64,000 nt of DNA from Camellia lanceoleosa (taxonomy: Eukaryota; Streptophyta; Magnoliopsida; Ericales; Theaceae), in contig JANUSC010000385.1 in assembly GCA_025200525.1 (NCBI GenBank), positions 1 through 64,000 of the forward strand, read 5' to 3'. Positions 1 to 11,337 of the stretch are shown in pieces (position 1 is the first letter of the stretch; each line of letters begins with the position of its first letter). The notes under the pieces are model-generated. The model saw only the letters and a list, made by a program, of their open reading frames with translations. It was not told where the DNA came from and ran no database searches. Position numbers and translations under genes: made by a program.

Positions 1-27
1 AATTAAGATGTAACATGAGAAAAAATA

Positions 28-480
28 TCATCCAAAAAGACCAAACGAGCCTAACACATTCAACATCACACAATAATACCTAAATAAAACCATAACATTC
101 ATCCAAAAAAAACCAAAAAAATGTTCCCAAACAAACGATTGATTTTGAAACACGAATAAGAGAAACATTCCTAATAATGCTAAAACCCCAACGGACAACC
201 AAACTTTGCTTAGAGAAAAGGCACTGCTCAAGCGGTACATTCGGTGTATCGCGACAACAAAGATCAGCGGTGAGGGTGGGAGTGATGGTGATGGCAGTGG
301 CGGAGATTGTGGCATCTGGAGAGGAGCAGGAGCAGGACTTGAAGTTGGATGCGGAGCACTAGTGTTGGTGGTCTTGGGAACACGGATATCGACCTTTTGG
401 CCTGCTTCACAAATACTCACCACCACCTTTCCGTTGTAGTGAAAAAAACAAACAAATACCAACATCACCAACATACCCAT
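28..480 (-). pseudogene. Small proline-rich membrane ORF, unit A copy
   Basis: The 150-codon minus-strand ORF has a short N-terminal part with the segment GQKVDIRVPKTTNTS. A Pro/Ser/Ala-rich linker follows (about residues 40-70), then a strong hydrophobic helix (KVWLSVGVLALLGMFLLFVF) and a second hydrophobic stretch to the C terminus. I do not recognise the family. Compared with unit B, this copy has a shifted frame in the linker and another upstream of GKVVVSICEAG, so either A or B (or both) carries errors. It could be the last exon of a larger gene on this strand, possibly the ankyrin gene whose exons lie at higher coordinates, but no splice evidence settles that. Confidence 0.4.
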
Positions 481-1730
481 CTCTCACTATTGCTATGAAG
501 ATGTTTGGATGAAACATGAGCAATTTAAAGGGGCTTGGAATTTACTCATAAAGCTGGCCAATATAATTGTGTTTTGAGGTTTTGATTACTAGTTTATTAA
601 TGTACTAATTTGAGAGTCATAAAATCTTATGCTCTTAATGCATGAGATTTATAAAATAAATTTTTTTCCGTAATTGGCATCGTAAGAAGCTAGTTGACTT
701 TTCATGTCAAAGTCAATTGTTTAGTTATAAATTACTATGATCTAACCCCCCCAAAAAAATTAAAAATCTTCATGGGAAAATGTTATTTTTTCATCTATTC
801 AAAAGAAACTTACTAGTATTCAGCTTGAAGTCAATTAATTGTTTCATATTTGACAATTGTTATTGGTTTATTCCTAAAAAAAATAGTGGTTGGTACTCTA
901 CCTATAACTCTTTAAAAAAAATGTATTTATTTATGTATACAAATTTATTAAAGAGAAAACTTAAGTTTCAAAAATCAATACTATTGCTACCATTGAAAAT
1001 TAAAAGATATAATTGAACATTGGGATTATATACAAAATTACTTGAAAATTAAAATATGTCAAAATGAATTTGAGCTGTAAAAGCAAAAATACAATTCACC
1101 ATTTCAAGAGAGGAAGACAGAAAAAAAATATGAGGGAAAGTCGATGTTCGTAACCTAAAATTGGACAGAAAAGCTAAAGAAACTGCTAAAAATATCAGGT
1201 AATCATAAGGCTTTGTATTACTTGGAAAATCATTAAATTGTTGAATTCGAACTTATCTAGTATTTGTTACGTTTGTGATTTGATTAATTAACAATACAAT
1301 TATAACCATGTGCAATTTATCCATTATTGATTTTTCCATGTAAAGCTTCTATTACAAACTCGCCTTCTAATAAGAATAATGTGGGTAATCTGCACCATCT
1401 CGCCTTTTTTTTTCTATTTAATTATTAATTTATTTACTTATTTTTAATTTGTAGAAAACTAGTATCACCCATTTTTGAGAACTCTACTCATATATATACC
1501 ATTGTCATGGTTACTCAAGTCAAAAAGTCACTATAAATTGTCACATCATTTTCTACTTTTTGCACTTTCAACTTTTAACTTTACTCTTTTTGTTATTGCA
1601 AATTTTGACTTTACTTAAACTAGAAATATAGATAAAATAACCCTTCAATTCAAGAATTGTGAAAAGACCTTCATAATCAACTCATTTAAAACTCATTTGA
1701 GTTCAAGATAAATTTGTATACAGCTAATAA

Positions 1731-1766
1731 TTGAGCCGAGTTTATGTAGACCCAAGCTCGGCTCAA
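1731..1766. repeat. Perfect 10-bp inverted repeat in a foldback-like segment
   Basis: TTGAGCCGAG and CTCGGCTCAA flank a 16-bp loop. Further GAGCT/AGCTC and TGAGTC/GACTCA words occur up to about 2,035, suggesting an old foldback or MITE-like element. Unit B has the same structure near 12,552 with one base changed in the stem. Confidence 0.45.
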
Positions 1767-2548
1767 TTAGGCTCATTAACAAAAATATATAAATTAATAT
1801 TTATTTTTAACAATATATCAAATATATTTCATTTCTATTTTATATTAAATTTACATAATTAATGAATGAAATTTATTTTTAATTACATTTTGCTCATAAT
1901 GTTCTCTTTTTCACTTAATATGCAAATTAATTGATTTTTTTTTTTAAAAAATTTTGAGCTCGACTAGTTTATTTGATCTAGTTGAGTCAAATCAAACTCA
2001 AGTTTCTCAAATTTTTACAAACCAACCTCGAGCTACTAATCTTTGCCCACTTCGTATGTTCGTTTGTTATCCTTTATGGACTTGTTTGATTGGCCGATTA
2101 AAGTATTAGATTGGGAATACAAATCTTTTGGACTCATATTCCAACGCTTAATTGTAAATTTTTTCTATTCCAATTAGATATCTAATGGATAGCTAATCCC
2201 ACAAAAATGCATATATGTTTAGTATTGGTCATCAAACGGGACCTCGGTGAACCGTGGGCCTCAATTAAAATTTATTTGTACTTTTTATATGAATCACCGA
2301 ATTGAAACATTAAAACATGGTTTGTGGTGGACCGTGGTCAAACCCTTACATTTATCAAGTACTTGAGGGATTATTGTTTTATATCATGTCACAAAGTAAT
2401 TAATTAATAAAAAATTAAAATTTTTCTACAATATTAAAGGTGAATGGTCGGGGTTGTCATATTATTCAAAAGATTCAATGTCATCGATCTCTATAGTCAA
2501 GTACCTATATCGTAGAATGAAATGAGAAGTCACAGTGTTCAAGTGAAC

Positions 2549-2734
2549 TAATGTTTTTATGGGACATTCTTTTATAGGTTCATTATGTAAAAGTTTAATT
2601 GATTAAGTTTACAAAAATAAATAAATAAATTTAAAGTGGATTAATGGTTTTATGGGACATTTTTTATAGGTTCATTATTTAAAAGTTTAATAGCTTAAGT
2701 TTTACAAAATAAATAAATAAATTTAAAATATTAA
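2549..2734. repeat. Two-copy tandem repeat, about 92 bp
   Basis: The sequence around TTTTATGGGACATT, followed by TATAGGTTCATTAT, a purine-rich segment and (AAAT)n, occurs twice in a row. Unit B shows the same pair at about 13,375-13,560, so it predates the duplication. Confidence 0.7.
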
Positions 2735-3594
2735 GTTTTACATGAGACCCATCATATTTTTATATATAAAAAACTAAAAAATAAAACTGTGAAACCTATC
2801 ATGTCATATGAAAATCCACATATAATTTTTTTTAAATACTAGTTGGCCCCCACGAGCTTTGTGCGTGGGTTACAGGTCACATTACGATTAATCAAGATAA
2901 ATACTTTAAAATTGTATTTGGTTTATGAATTTGAAAAGTGACTTCACAAGGGAGGAAAAAAAAGGTGTAAAATATAGGTGATAATTATATTTCCAAAAAT
3001 CACATACCAAATCATTCGGTTAATCCAACCGAATAACTAATACACTAATCCCATCAATTATTAACCCCTCACTAACCTTAATTGTTCTATTTTTTCTCAT
3101 TCTTTTTTTTGGGGAGGGGTCTATTTTTCCCATAAATTACTTGTATTTTCATGACTTCGTAATTTTTTTGAGTTCATATCATTTTTTTTTGTTGCAATTT
3201 TTCCTTTATATTTATATATATATATATATATATATGCATGTATCTCAAATGTTCTCCAGAAAAAATGTAGACAAAAACTCCAAAAAAGAGAAAACTTGAA
3301 GTTATTTCCACAGCAAGTTTTAATTAATGCTCTCTTTGGCAGCATAAGTATATGGCAATCCAATTTGGCTCACTTTTTGTACTACATCTAAAATGGCCCT
3401 AGACATGCAATGTGAAATCAATACATCTCTTATCCATGGATTCATTTGTTGTAACATTCACCATTTTCTTAAGTTGAAAATTAGAAAATACTCGTACGCA
3501 CAAAATGCAGTAAAGATTCATATCAAATTAGAGAAGAGTTTTTCAGAAAAATGGAACCATCACATTAATAACCAATGTAAATTGCAGTATCATC

Positions 3595-3596
<2 letters not shown>

Positions 3597-3624
<28 letters not shown>
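3597..3624. repeat. (GA)n microsatellite, unit A
   Basis: About 14 AG dinucleotides. Unit B has a shorter run at 16,277-16,300. Confidence 0.95.
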
Positions 3625-3628
<4 letters not shown>

Positions 3629-4648
3629 ATGTGCCCCTACTGCTACTGCGAGGCCCTTTTTAACAATACCCACCACCAGTCACTATTGCTATTAACTTCG
3701 GAAAGTTTTGAAGATTTCCTTCGAAAAAGGGGATTTTATTAATTCATTCACACCAAATTTTTATTTAATTTTTTTCTTTTCAATTCACATGGGTGATTGA
3801 TTGTGTGCAAACATTAAAGTTTTTTTTTTCTTTAATAATTTTTTTCTCTATTTATGATTATCTTGCCAAAAAAGCGTGATACGATCTTTCTAGTATCCTT
3901 CAATTTTTGCAATCTATGATTCTCTATCTTTTTTTTTTCCTTGGGGTTAAATAATTTATGATTTTCTTGCCCAAAAACTATGATACCTAATGATGTCGAT
4001 CGTCCATCTATAATGAGAGTCAATTAGCTAAGTTGTTAAATTTTTCATTAAAATCTTTCGTCCATGTCTTTTCGCTTTTTGCTTTCTATAACGAAGTTAT
4101 AGAATATAACTTCAAATTTTAACCGACGGTTATATGTTTGTGCAGTGGGAAAAACAATAATTAATGTTATAAATATTATATCAATCCGATTTCAAGTAAT
4201 TAATTTCCCATGAATATCTTATAATTTAAGGTGTTTGTATATTTGGTTATGACTTATTAGAGTGTGAGCTATAATGAAAGTTATTATAAAGTATTAGAAT
4301 GTTAGTTATGAGTCATTGTGATGTTAATTATGATATTATTTGATTATAACCCATGAACTTTTAGTTATATTTTATGTGGTGTTTGGTTACAATTTTTATT
4401 TTTACTTTATGACTTTCATAGGATTGAGCTATGACATTTGTGGTAATCCAATTTACAACTATTATAACTTGAATATGATACACACTTTTTTGAGAGTGTT
4501 TACCATAATATTATCTATTGGTATATATATATTGTTTGTTTCTTCTTACGACACGTGTCTCACAACTTTCTAATTTTAAAAAAAAAATTAGATAGATAAG
4601 GAAATGAGACTTGAGTCTCGGACCTTGGGTTTACTAAAAAACTCTTAG

Positions 4649-5130
4649 GTTGTGTTTGGTTTAGTTTTGAAAATGTGATACTCTTTTTGAAGTTGTGATT
4701 TGAGTGTAAAATTCTGAGTTGAGTTTTGAAAAAAAAATTTGATTGTTTATAAGTTTTGATAAAAGTTTTTGAATTGTGGAGTTTGGAAAGAATTTAGAGT
4801 GTTAAACTTTGAAAAGAGTTTTGAATTGTGTTTTGAGTTTTGAGTTTTTGAATTTTGAGTTGTGTTTTGAATTTTTTGGATTTATTTTTTTGAAATATTA
4901 AAAATGTTTAAGAAAATTTAATTTTTATTTTAAATATTTAATTTTTATTTAAATATTTTTTTAATTTTTAATTTAATTTTGTAAATATTTTATTTTTTAT
5001 TTTTACTATTTTAAACTAAAAACAAAACTTCACACTCGTATCGTAACCAAACATATAACTCAAAACTCAATTCAAAAATTATTTTCAAAACTTATAACCA
5101 AGCACACTCAAATCATAACCGACACATAAC
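4649..5130. mobile_element. MITE-like long foldback element, unit A
   Basis: The left end (GTTGTGTTTGGTTTAG, then TGATTTGAGTGT) is mirrored at the right end (ACACTCAAATCATAACC, then ACACATAAC), giving imperfect terminal inverted repeats around an AT-rich core of TTTGAGTTTTGAATTTTG words. No coding capacity is seen. The same element is in unit B at 17,341-17,822. The superfamily is not assignable because no clean target-site duplication was found. Confidence 0.55.
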
Positions 5131-5764
5131 AAAAAAAAAAATGATGATAAAAATAATAAATTGAACAAATTTTTGATGATAAAAATAATAAATTGTTTGG
5201 GTCCGTGTGGCCCACCACGGGCCCATTTTGATGATTTGCACTGTTCATTTTGTTGAGCACTTTGTGTATTTCATTTACAAAAAAAAAATTAGGTGGATCT
5301 GATATCTGTAACTTGTGTAATTTATCGTGTTTTTAATAAAAAAAGAAACGACAATTGTGTTTTTAAAAAGAAACCATACGTTTTTTTTTATGATGCCGAA
5401 ATCCTAACCAAACAAAGTGATTATTTAACTTTCCATCAAATAGAGTGATTGTTTTGGGAGCACGTAAATATTCATAATAAGAAGCACATGATGAACATGA
5501 TATAAAAGACATCTCATCCAATGGCCGGATTAAAATCAATGTAAGTTTTTAATATATAAGTATTCAACTCGTGCTATATATGCACTCAATTTTTTTTAAA
5601 AAAAGTATTAAAATGTTAGTTTGTCTCCTATCCACAGTAGTGAATTCGACCCTGGATCACATGCTCACCCCAAATCTAATTTTAATGATTCAATTTGAGA
5701 ATACTTATTAGTCAGTCCTATTAACTAAATTTATTAACAATTTACCCTTTAATTTGTTGATATT

Positions 5765-5961
5765 AATAGTCCATTGTGGAGGATAAAATCTGGAGGATAA
5801 AATCCACAGGTCTCGAGTTCGAGTCACCCCTTGGGGCCACTGGAGGTTTGCCCGGTCGTTAACTTCAGGGCCCTCAGGATTAGTCCTGGCTTCCCTTAAA
5901 ATCAGCGGGTTGGGGATACCTGAGTTATCAAAAAAAAAAAAAAAAAAAATAGTCCATTCTG
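5765..5961 (+). mobile_element. tRNA-derived SINE with target-site duplication, unit A
   Basis: A body of about 155 bp contains a Pol III B-box-like word (GTTCGAGTC) and ends in a run of about 20 A. It is flanked by AATAGTCCATTGTG (5,765-5,778) and AATAGTCCATTCTG (5,948-5,961), a 14-bp target-site duplication with one mismatch. These are the hallmarks of a SINE retrotransposed by LINE machinery. The A box is not clear to me. Confidence 0.8.
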
Positions 5962-6624
5962 TATATCATTCACTCCCCACCCCACCCCCAAAAGAAATAA
6001 ATAAAAATAATGTTATAATCAAAGAGTTAGGCCTTTTATCATTAAATGTGTAATAAATCAAAAATTAACATTTATCATACCACATTATTGTGGATTGAAT
6101 TGTAAAATTTAAAAATAAAAATAAAAATTGTGTTCTTCAAACATTTTCCATATTTTAAAGGCAATAGATTAAAAATAAAGTAAAATAGATGTGTATATTA
6201 GAGGGTCCTTTGATAATGCCATGACTTTATCAATGTCCTTTTGGGTGTGCTACTGCGACACTCACAAAATGCTTTCATATCCTCTTTTCTTCCAGATAGA
6301 CGTAGGTGCTTTTTGACAACAAATCTTCAAATACAAAATTACCTTAATATGCAACTAAACACACCCCAAAAAAATGTATAGGCAGAATAATTCGTCAGGA
6401 TTATGAAGCTATCACTTTAAAATAAAAAATTTATTAAGATGCTTCCTAATATCAAATCTATGATGATACATTATTCTTATGAATGATTTCGCAGCAATTT
6501 TTCCAAGAATAACAATTTTCCCAAACTTAATTAAGCGCAATACCAAATGACGCCTTAGACGTAAGAATTGATCCTACTTCAATCAAAAGTTGGCCCAAAG
6601 ATGTGAAAATAACGGGGTCTTTTA

Positions 6625-6669
6625 GAAAGTGGGTTATAATTCACTTTTCGCACTATATAACCCACTTTC
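6625..6669. repeat. Hairpin with 14-bp perfect stem
   Basis: GAAAGTGGGTTATA and TATAACCCACTTTC flank a 17-base loop. The same hairpin with a slightly shorter loop is at about 19,313-19,356 in unit B. It may be a tiny MITE or chance; no terminator function is implied. Confidence 0.6.
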
Positions 6670-7114
6670 CTTTCTCTCAAAAAGTGATTATAATTAGCTT
6701 TTAACCAAAAGTTTATTATAACCATCTTCTCAAAATAGCCCACCTACTTGTAATTTGTAAACCTAAATGTACCGTTAAATATTTTATTCAATTTAACAAT
6801 AAGTGTGAAAGACATGTAAGATATAAAAAAATTATATGATAATTTTCAAATTTCAAATAAATAAATCACATATGAAATAAAACACAAAAATTAAAGTGCA
6901 TTTTGCCTTTTAAACAAGTGACAAAAATAACCATAATTTACATACTAAAATTATTTATATACAAGAATATATATATATATATTTTATTATATCTTTAATA
7001 GATTTAACAATACATTTCAATTGACTATATAATTATTTTCAAATAAAAAAGGTAATGCCCGCACACATGAATCAAACTATAAGGGCAAAGTAAAATTTAT
7101 TATATTTTTTTTAC

Positions 7115-7255
7115 CTTTGGGTAAAAAACCCATAGAAAGGTATAAATACTTGATGTACCGAGGGCTCTTGGAAAGAAAACGATGACGATATTTTGTCTGA
7201 GCACTCGGCGAAGGAATCTCTACATCAGTCCCTTCGGGCTTGCGGTGTTTGCCTG
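7115..7255 (-). pseudogene. Ankyrin-gene exon 3, unit A copy
   Basis: This 141-bp exon candidate has an acceptor (TTGACAG) at its upstream edge and a donor (AAAG then GTAAAA) at its downstream edge. The reading frame is open throughout (AGKHRKPEGTDVEIPSPSAQ, then a basic stretch TKYRHRFLSKSPRYIKYL). It starts and ends in phase 1, as required to follow exon 2, which ends in phase 1. I do not recognise the peptide; in the gene model it follows the ankyrin block. In unit A it is intact while exon 2 is broken; in unit B the reverse holds. Confidence 0.45.
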
Positions 7256-9082
7256 CTGTCAATTATGGACAAAAATATTTCAGCTATAATATTTCATAAT
7301 ATATGATAGAAAATTGAAATTTTTTATAATGGACATCTTGAAGCTACAATATTCATTACTAGCGGTTGTACATGTGTCTTTTACGTGGTAAGACTTTTTA
7401 TTTTATTTTCACAATATTGATACCAGGTTAAGGCATCCAATTCAAAACCAAGTTTAACAGACTTATAAAAATGATGTGGGACAAGTCTAACAACAAATAC
7501 AAATTTTGTCCAAAATAATGTACTATTTGAATTTTAAAATAAAAGACTCACTATAATGATTCATAATTTTACTAGTGTTAGCGGCATAATTTTATAGGAA
7601 CTAGCAACACGGTGTAGTTTTAGGAAAAAAATTACAAATTAATGATAAAGTTTATGAACTTTAATAATTAAAATATTATATATTTTCATGATTTTGTAAT
7701 TTTTTTTACCATTACCATTGAATTTTAATTTCTCTAATTTTAAAAATGCCACTGCAATGGTTAAAAATTAATGTGACACTCATATCTGACAAGTTGGGAA
7801 AGTTTTTGTAAATTTGTGGCTCCTGATTTTCTGAACTTTCTTTTTTCAGTAGTCAAAATTTTTTTTTTTTGGTTGTAAATTTGTATCATTTTTTTTCAAG
7901 TCCTAATCTAGAGGGATTTAGGAGATAAAAAAATTTTGAAAAAAATTCCAAAAAAAAAAAAAACCTTCTTTTCTTTTTTAATTTTATTATTATATATTTT
8001 CAATAATGACGCCTTTACATTAATTTTTGAATCACTGTGACATTATTCTCAAAGTTTTTTTTTTAATAAAAATTATGTTTGTAAATTACTTTTTAATGTA
8101 CTTTTTTAGTTCTTCCATTTTAGAGGCAACATAAATGTGTATCAGTAATGCTAGGATAATCATTTTTTTTTTCTCTTTTAAGTTGTTTATATTTATATTT
8201 TTATATGTCAATACAATATTCGTTTAATGGTTCCATTACTCATGATTGTTAACAATTTAATATTAAAACATAAAATAATAAATTATAAATATATTTCTTG
8301 AGATTTACTAAAATAATGATTATTTTTGTGGTTATGAAAATTACATCCTATCTTTTCATGTTTCTTATTGCATAACACAAAGGATTCCTTTTATTAAAAA
8401 TTATTAATTCAACAATTTTTAATGATGTCATAAATATATTTTAATTAATAATTTAAGTAATTTTAATTGTATAAAAGAGTAGCTAAGAATTTTATTTTTT
8501 CTTCGATAAGAAATATTTATAATTTACAAAATTGGATAAGGGCCAGAAATTAGTTACGGGACGTGGCTTGTCATTTGGTACACCTACCTTGCAAAGAAAG
8601 AAAGAAAGAAAAGAAAAATGAATATGGGAAAATTAGCTATTATGAAAAATATATTATAAAATTATTATGTGTTTAATTATTAATGTATATAAAATTTATC
8701 ATTTGTTTGTAATTTTGTTTTCAAAACATACACTAATTAAAATTTTCCCAATGAATATTTATTCTACTAAAATGTAAACAAATATAATTATATATGGAAT
8801 ATGGACCCTCTTCAATAATATCTTCCAAATTTTGGCATATAGTTGAATAGTAGACATTAATTAAATTGTCTCTTTGGCCGAATGATAATAGTGAATAAAA
8901 TGTTTTCAATCTTGATTTTGAGGAATTTGAGAATTTTAAAAAAGACAAAAAGAGAGAGGAAAGTGTAATAAATATTTCACTTTATCTCTCTCCAATTTTT
9001 TATTTTTATTTTCCTCACAAATTGTAGAGGGTATAGACACGTAATATTTCAGAAATATTCTATAATTTTTCTAGTTGCTTAC
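7256..9082. other. AT-rich non-coding stretch, probable intron 2 (unit A)
   Basis: No ORF of interest. Long A and T runs and near-identity with unit B (19,945-21,786) suggest an intron of the ankyrin gene remnant. Confidence 0.55.
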
Positions 9083-9226
9083 CTTTATAAATGAGTTTTG
9101 CAACCAAGTAAGGCCATCGCTACTTTTGAATGAAAACGCTTTGGCAAGAATATCGAGTGGGAGATATCTCATTATCAAGACCGCTAACAAACTCTGGGAA
9201 GAGTTCTATTATTTGATACGCCAATC
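9083..9226 (-). pseudogene. Ankyrin-gene exon 2, unit A copy (frame broken)
   Basis: This is homologous to 21,787-21,936 and retains the acceptor (GGCAG then GATTGG) and donor (AAAG then GTAAGC). It is 6 bp shorter in total and loses frame at two places. Both coincide with CTG/CAG words in unit B (the GCTGATGAGC and GCCAGCAAG regions). With no exon 1 upstream in unit A, this copy cannot encode the full ankyrin domain. Confidence 0.7.
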
Positions 9227-9297
9227 CTGCCAAAGCAATAAATAAATAAATTTAAAAAAAAAATGAGAGAAAGAGAGCATACACATGACAATATAAT

Positions 9298-9773
9298 TAC
9301 GGCCCACCCTGAGATTTGTGAAGTCTAAGGCGAACTATGAAAATGGGGCTCCTATAATATATTTTTTTTAATAAAAAATTTATGATTAAAATGATAAGTA
9401 TTTACAAATTTTTTATTTAAGCATACTTGCACACATAATCATTAAAATTATAAATTAAAATTTACTTTCATATATTAAGTGGATAATGTTGTATATTGTA
9501 TGTATGGTTTGGGTTGGCCCAAACACTTTATTTGTTTTTTTTTATATATTTTATTTTAATAAATATGGGCCAAACCACATAAATATGGATTAAACCAAAC
9601 ATGGGCTCAATAAAACATTTTGGGACACTTTAAATTGATCCTAAAACCCAAAAAAAAAGCAAAAAAAAAAGGTTGTACCTATAACAATTTATTAAATTTG
9701 GAAGCCCTTTTTTGGATCAAAATTAGGGGCCTAAGGCACAAGCCTTATTGGCCTCAGGCCAGGGCTAGCCCTG
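9298..9773. mobile_element. hAT-type MITE, unit A
   Basis: This non-coding element of about 476 bp is flanked by the 8-bp duplication AATATAAT (9,290-9,297 and 9,774-9,781). Its right end, AGGGCTAGCCCTG, is the inverted counterpart of its left end, which has lost part of the CAGGGCCCACCCTG seen in unit B. The 8-bp duplication and CAGGG termini fit the hAT superfamily. It lies in what would be intron 1 of the ankyrin gene. Confidence 0.82.
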
Positions 9774-9781
9774 AATATAAT

Positions 9782-10884
9782 GTGTGAATAGTCCTGGAAT
9801 ATACTGTTGAGGTTTTTGTCTATAGAAAAATAAATGAATATTTAATTAATTTGTGATTTGTTATATTTATTTTGGTAATACCGTGCAGTTCATATAGATC
9901 AACATTTTGGTATTTTACTTGGTCAGATATTTATTTATGTCATCACTTGAAGTAATGATGGAGGAGCCAAGTTATTTGGTGGCTTTGAGACATAGTCTTC
10001 TGATACTTAAAATGTGTTGTAATAATTGGTAGAAAATGTAAGAGAGGTGAAGCACAAAATTTTGTATTGCGGCATCGAAAATAACTGGGTGTGGGTGATC
10101 CACATGAAAGCAAAACAAAAAATAATAATAATAATAATAATTACTAATTAGACAAAGGAGGGATCTATTACAAATCTTCATATTTATAACTTACCCATAA
10201 GTTTTAACAAAGGTTTAAGAATTCAATTTTCTTTTCAACGCCATCTAGTAATTTATTTGAATATTGTGGGGTACATGGGCCTATTGCATTATTTCACCAT
10301 GAGTGCCGATAATTACAGTTATGTTTGGAACTTAGATTTTAAAATATTTTAAAATTAAGTAAAGGGAAAAAGTCAATAAATATATAAAGTAACTTTTTTA
10401 AAGCTTTTTTATTTTTTTATTTCAGTAAATCTCTTCTCAAATTTTAAATATAAACATAGTCTAAAGAAATCAAAATCCGAGCAACATGTCATGGCCATAA
10501 TTTAGTTTCCTCAATTGATTTGTTAATCGTATTTAATTCATCACAAATTATGCTCAATTGAATTTTAAGAAACTTGTTTGGAAAATTAGAGACTAATTTG
10601 ATAAAAATAAACATAAAAAAGATATTAAAATTTTAAAATTATTTATACTTTAAAAAATCATATGAAAATAATTTTAATTTTTTTACAACGAATTAGATTA
10701 TGATTTTTTTTTCTTTTCCAACAAAAAAAGTTTTTAAAACTCACAAAAGAAAAAAAAAAAAATTGACCATACACATCACACAATGAATAATATTGTTTCA
10801 CCATAAATTAAGATGTAACATGAGAAAAAATATCATCCAAAAAGACCAAACGAGCCTAACATGTTCAACATCACACAATAATAC
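9782..10884. other. Non-coding stretch between unit A gene remnant and unit B
   Basis: It contains one copy of the direct repeat of about 150 bp with an AAT microsatellite (about 10,006-10,150) that in unit B flanks exon 1 on both sides. No exon 1 is present here. The rest is AT-rich and matches 24,757-25,490. Confidence 0.65.
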
Positions 10885-11337
10885 CTAAATAAAACCATAA
10901 CATTCATCCAAAAAAAAACCAAAAAAATGTTCCCAAACAAACGATTGATTTTGAAACACGAATAAGAGAAACATTCCTAATAATGCTAAAACCCCAATGG
11001 ACAACCAAACTTTGCTTAGAGAAGAGGCACTGTTCTGTGGGGCAGGCACATTCGGTGCAGGTACTGGCGACAACAGCACTGGCGGTGATGGTGGGAGTGA
11101 TGGTGATGGCAGTGGCGGAGATTGTGGCGTCTGGAGAGGAGCAGGAGCAGGACTTGAAGTTGGATGCGGAGCGCTAGTGTTGGTGGTTTTGGGAACACGG
11201 ATATCGACCTTTTGGCCTGCTTCACAAATACTCACCACCATCTTTCCGTTGTAGTGAAAAAAAAAACAGTCACCAACATCACCAACATACTCATCTCTCA
11301 CTATTGCTATGAAGATGTTTGGATGAAACATGAGCAA
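10885..11337 (-). CDS. Small proline-rich membrane ORF, unit B copy
   Basis: The 150-codon ORF reads through the whole Pro-rich linker, with repeated PxP words (SPAPAP, PSPSLPPSPP, SPVPAP). It then reads the hydrophobic helix KVWLSIGVLALLGMFLLFVF and an aromatic tail (WEHFFGFF). One extra A in a homopolymer relative to units A and C changes the last residues and shortens the tail. Upstream, the frame stays open to FIAIVRDEYVG, with an AG just before CAATAGTGAG that could be a splice acceptor in the phase left by exon 3. Family unknown. It could be a last exon of the ankyrin gene or a separate small membrane protein; the long helix suggests membrane insertion. Confidence 0.4.
   Translation of the reverse strand: MLMFHPNIFIAIVRDEYVGDVGDCFFFHYNGKMVVSICEAGQKVDIRVPKTTNTSAPHPTSSPAPAPLQTPQSPPLPSPSLPPSPPVLLSPVPAPNVPAPQNSASSLSKVWLSIGVLALLGMFLLFVFQNQSFVWEHFFGFFLDECYGFI

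Larger units (their letters stand above)
481..7114. other. AT-rich non-coding stretch of unit A
   Basis: No convincing coding exon is seen in these 6.6 kb. It holds short inverted repeats, a two-copy repeat, GA and TA microsatellites, a long foldback element, a SINE and a hairpin, each listed separately. If the ankyrin gene and the terminal membrane ORF are one gene, this would be intron; otherwise it is intergenic. Confidence 0.6.
1..10805. repeat. Tandem duplication unit A (about 10.8 kb)
   Basis: Position 1 onward is repeated almost base for base from 10,806 and again from 25,411. The similarity runs through coding and non-coding sequence and includes microsatellites, a SINE and a MITE at the same relative places, so this is a segmental tandem duplication rather than a shared transposon. 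The unit holds, on the minus strand, a small membrane-protein ORF (28-480) and ankyrin exon remnants (7,115-7,255; 9,083-9,226). The left edge is the window edge, so the unit may have more neighbours to the left. Confidence 0.93.

Noticed and set aside
3597..3624. CRISPR-like or regulatory GA array
   Set aside because: Simple microsatellite; no spacers.
4340..4573. 77-codon ORF (and 17,039-17,284 in unit B)
   Set aside because: Composed of Tyr/Phe/Ile from AT-rich repeat sequence; the unit B copy changes frame and length with no sign of selection.
5795..5860. Possible tRNA gene from the GTTCGAGTC word
   Set aside because: No cloverleaf or anticodon arm; the A-tail and target-site duplication show a SINE.
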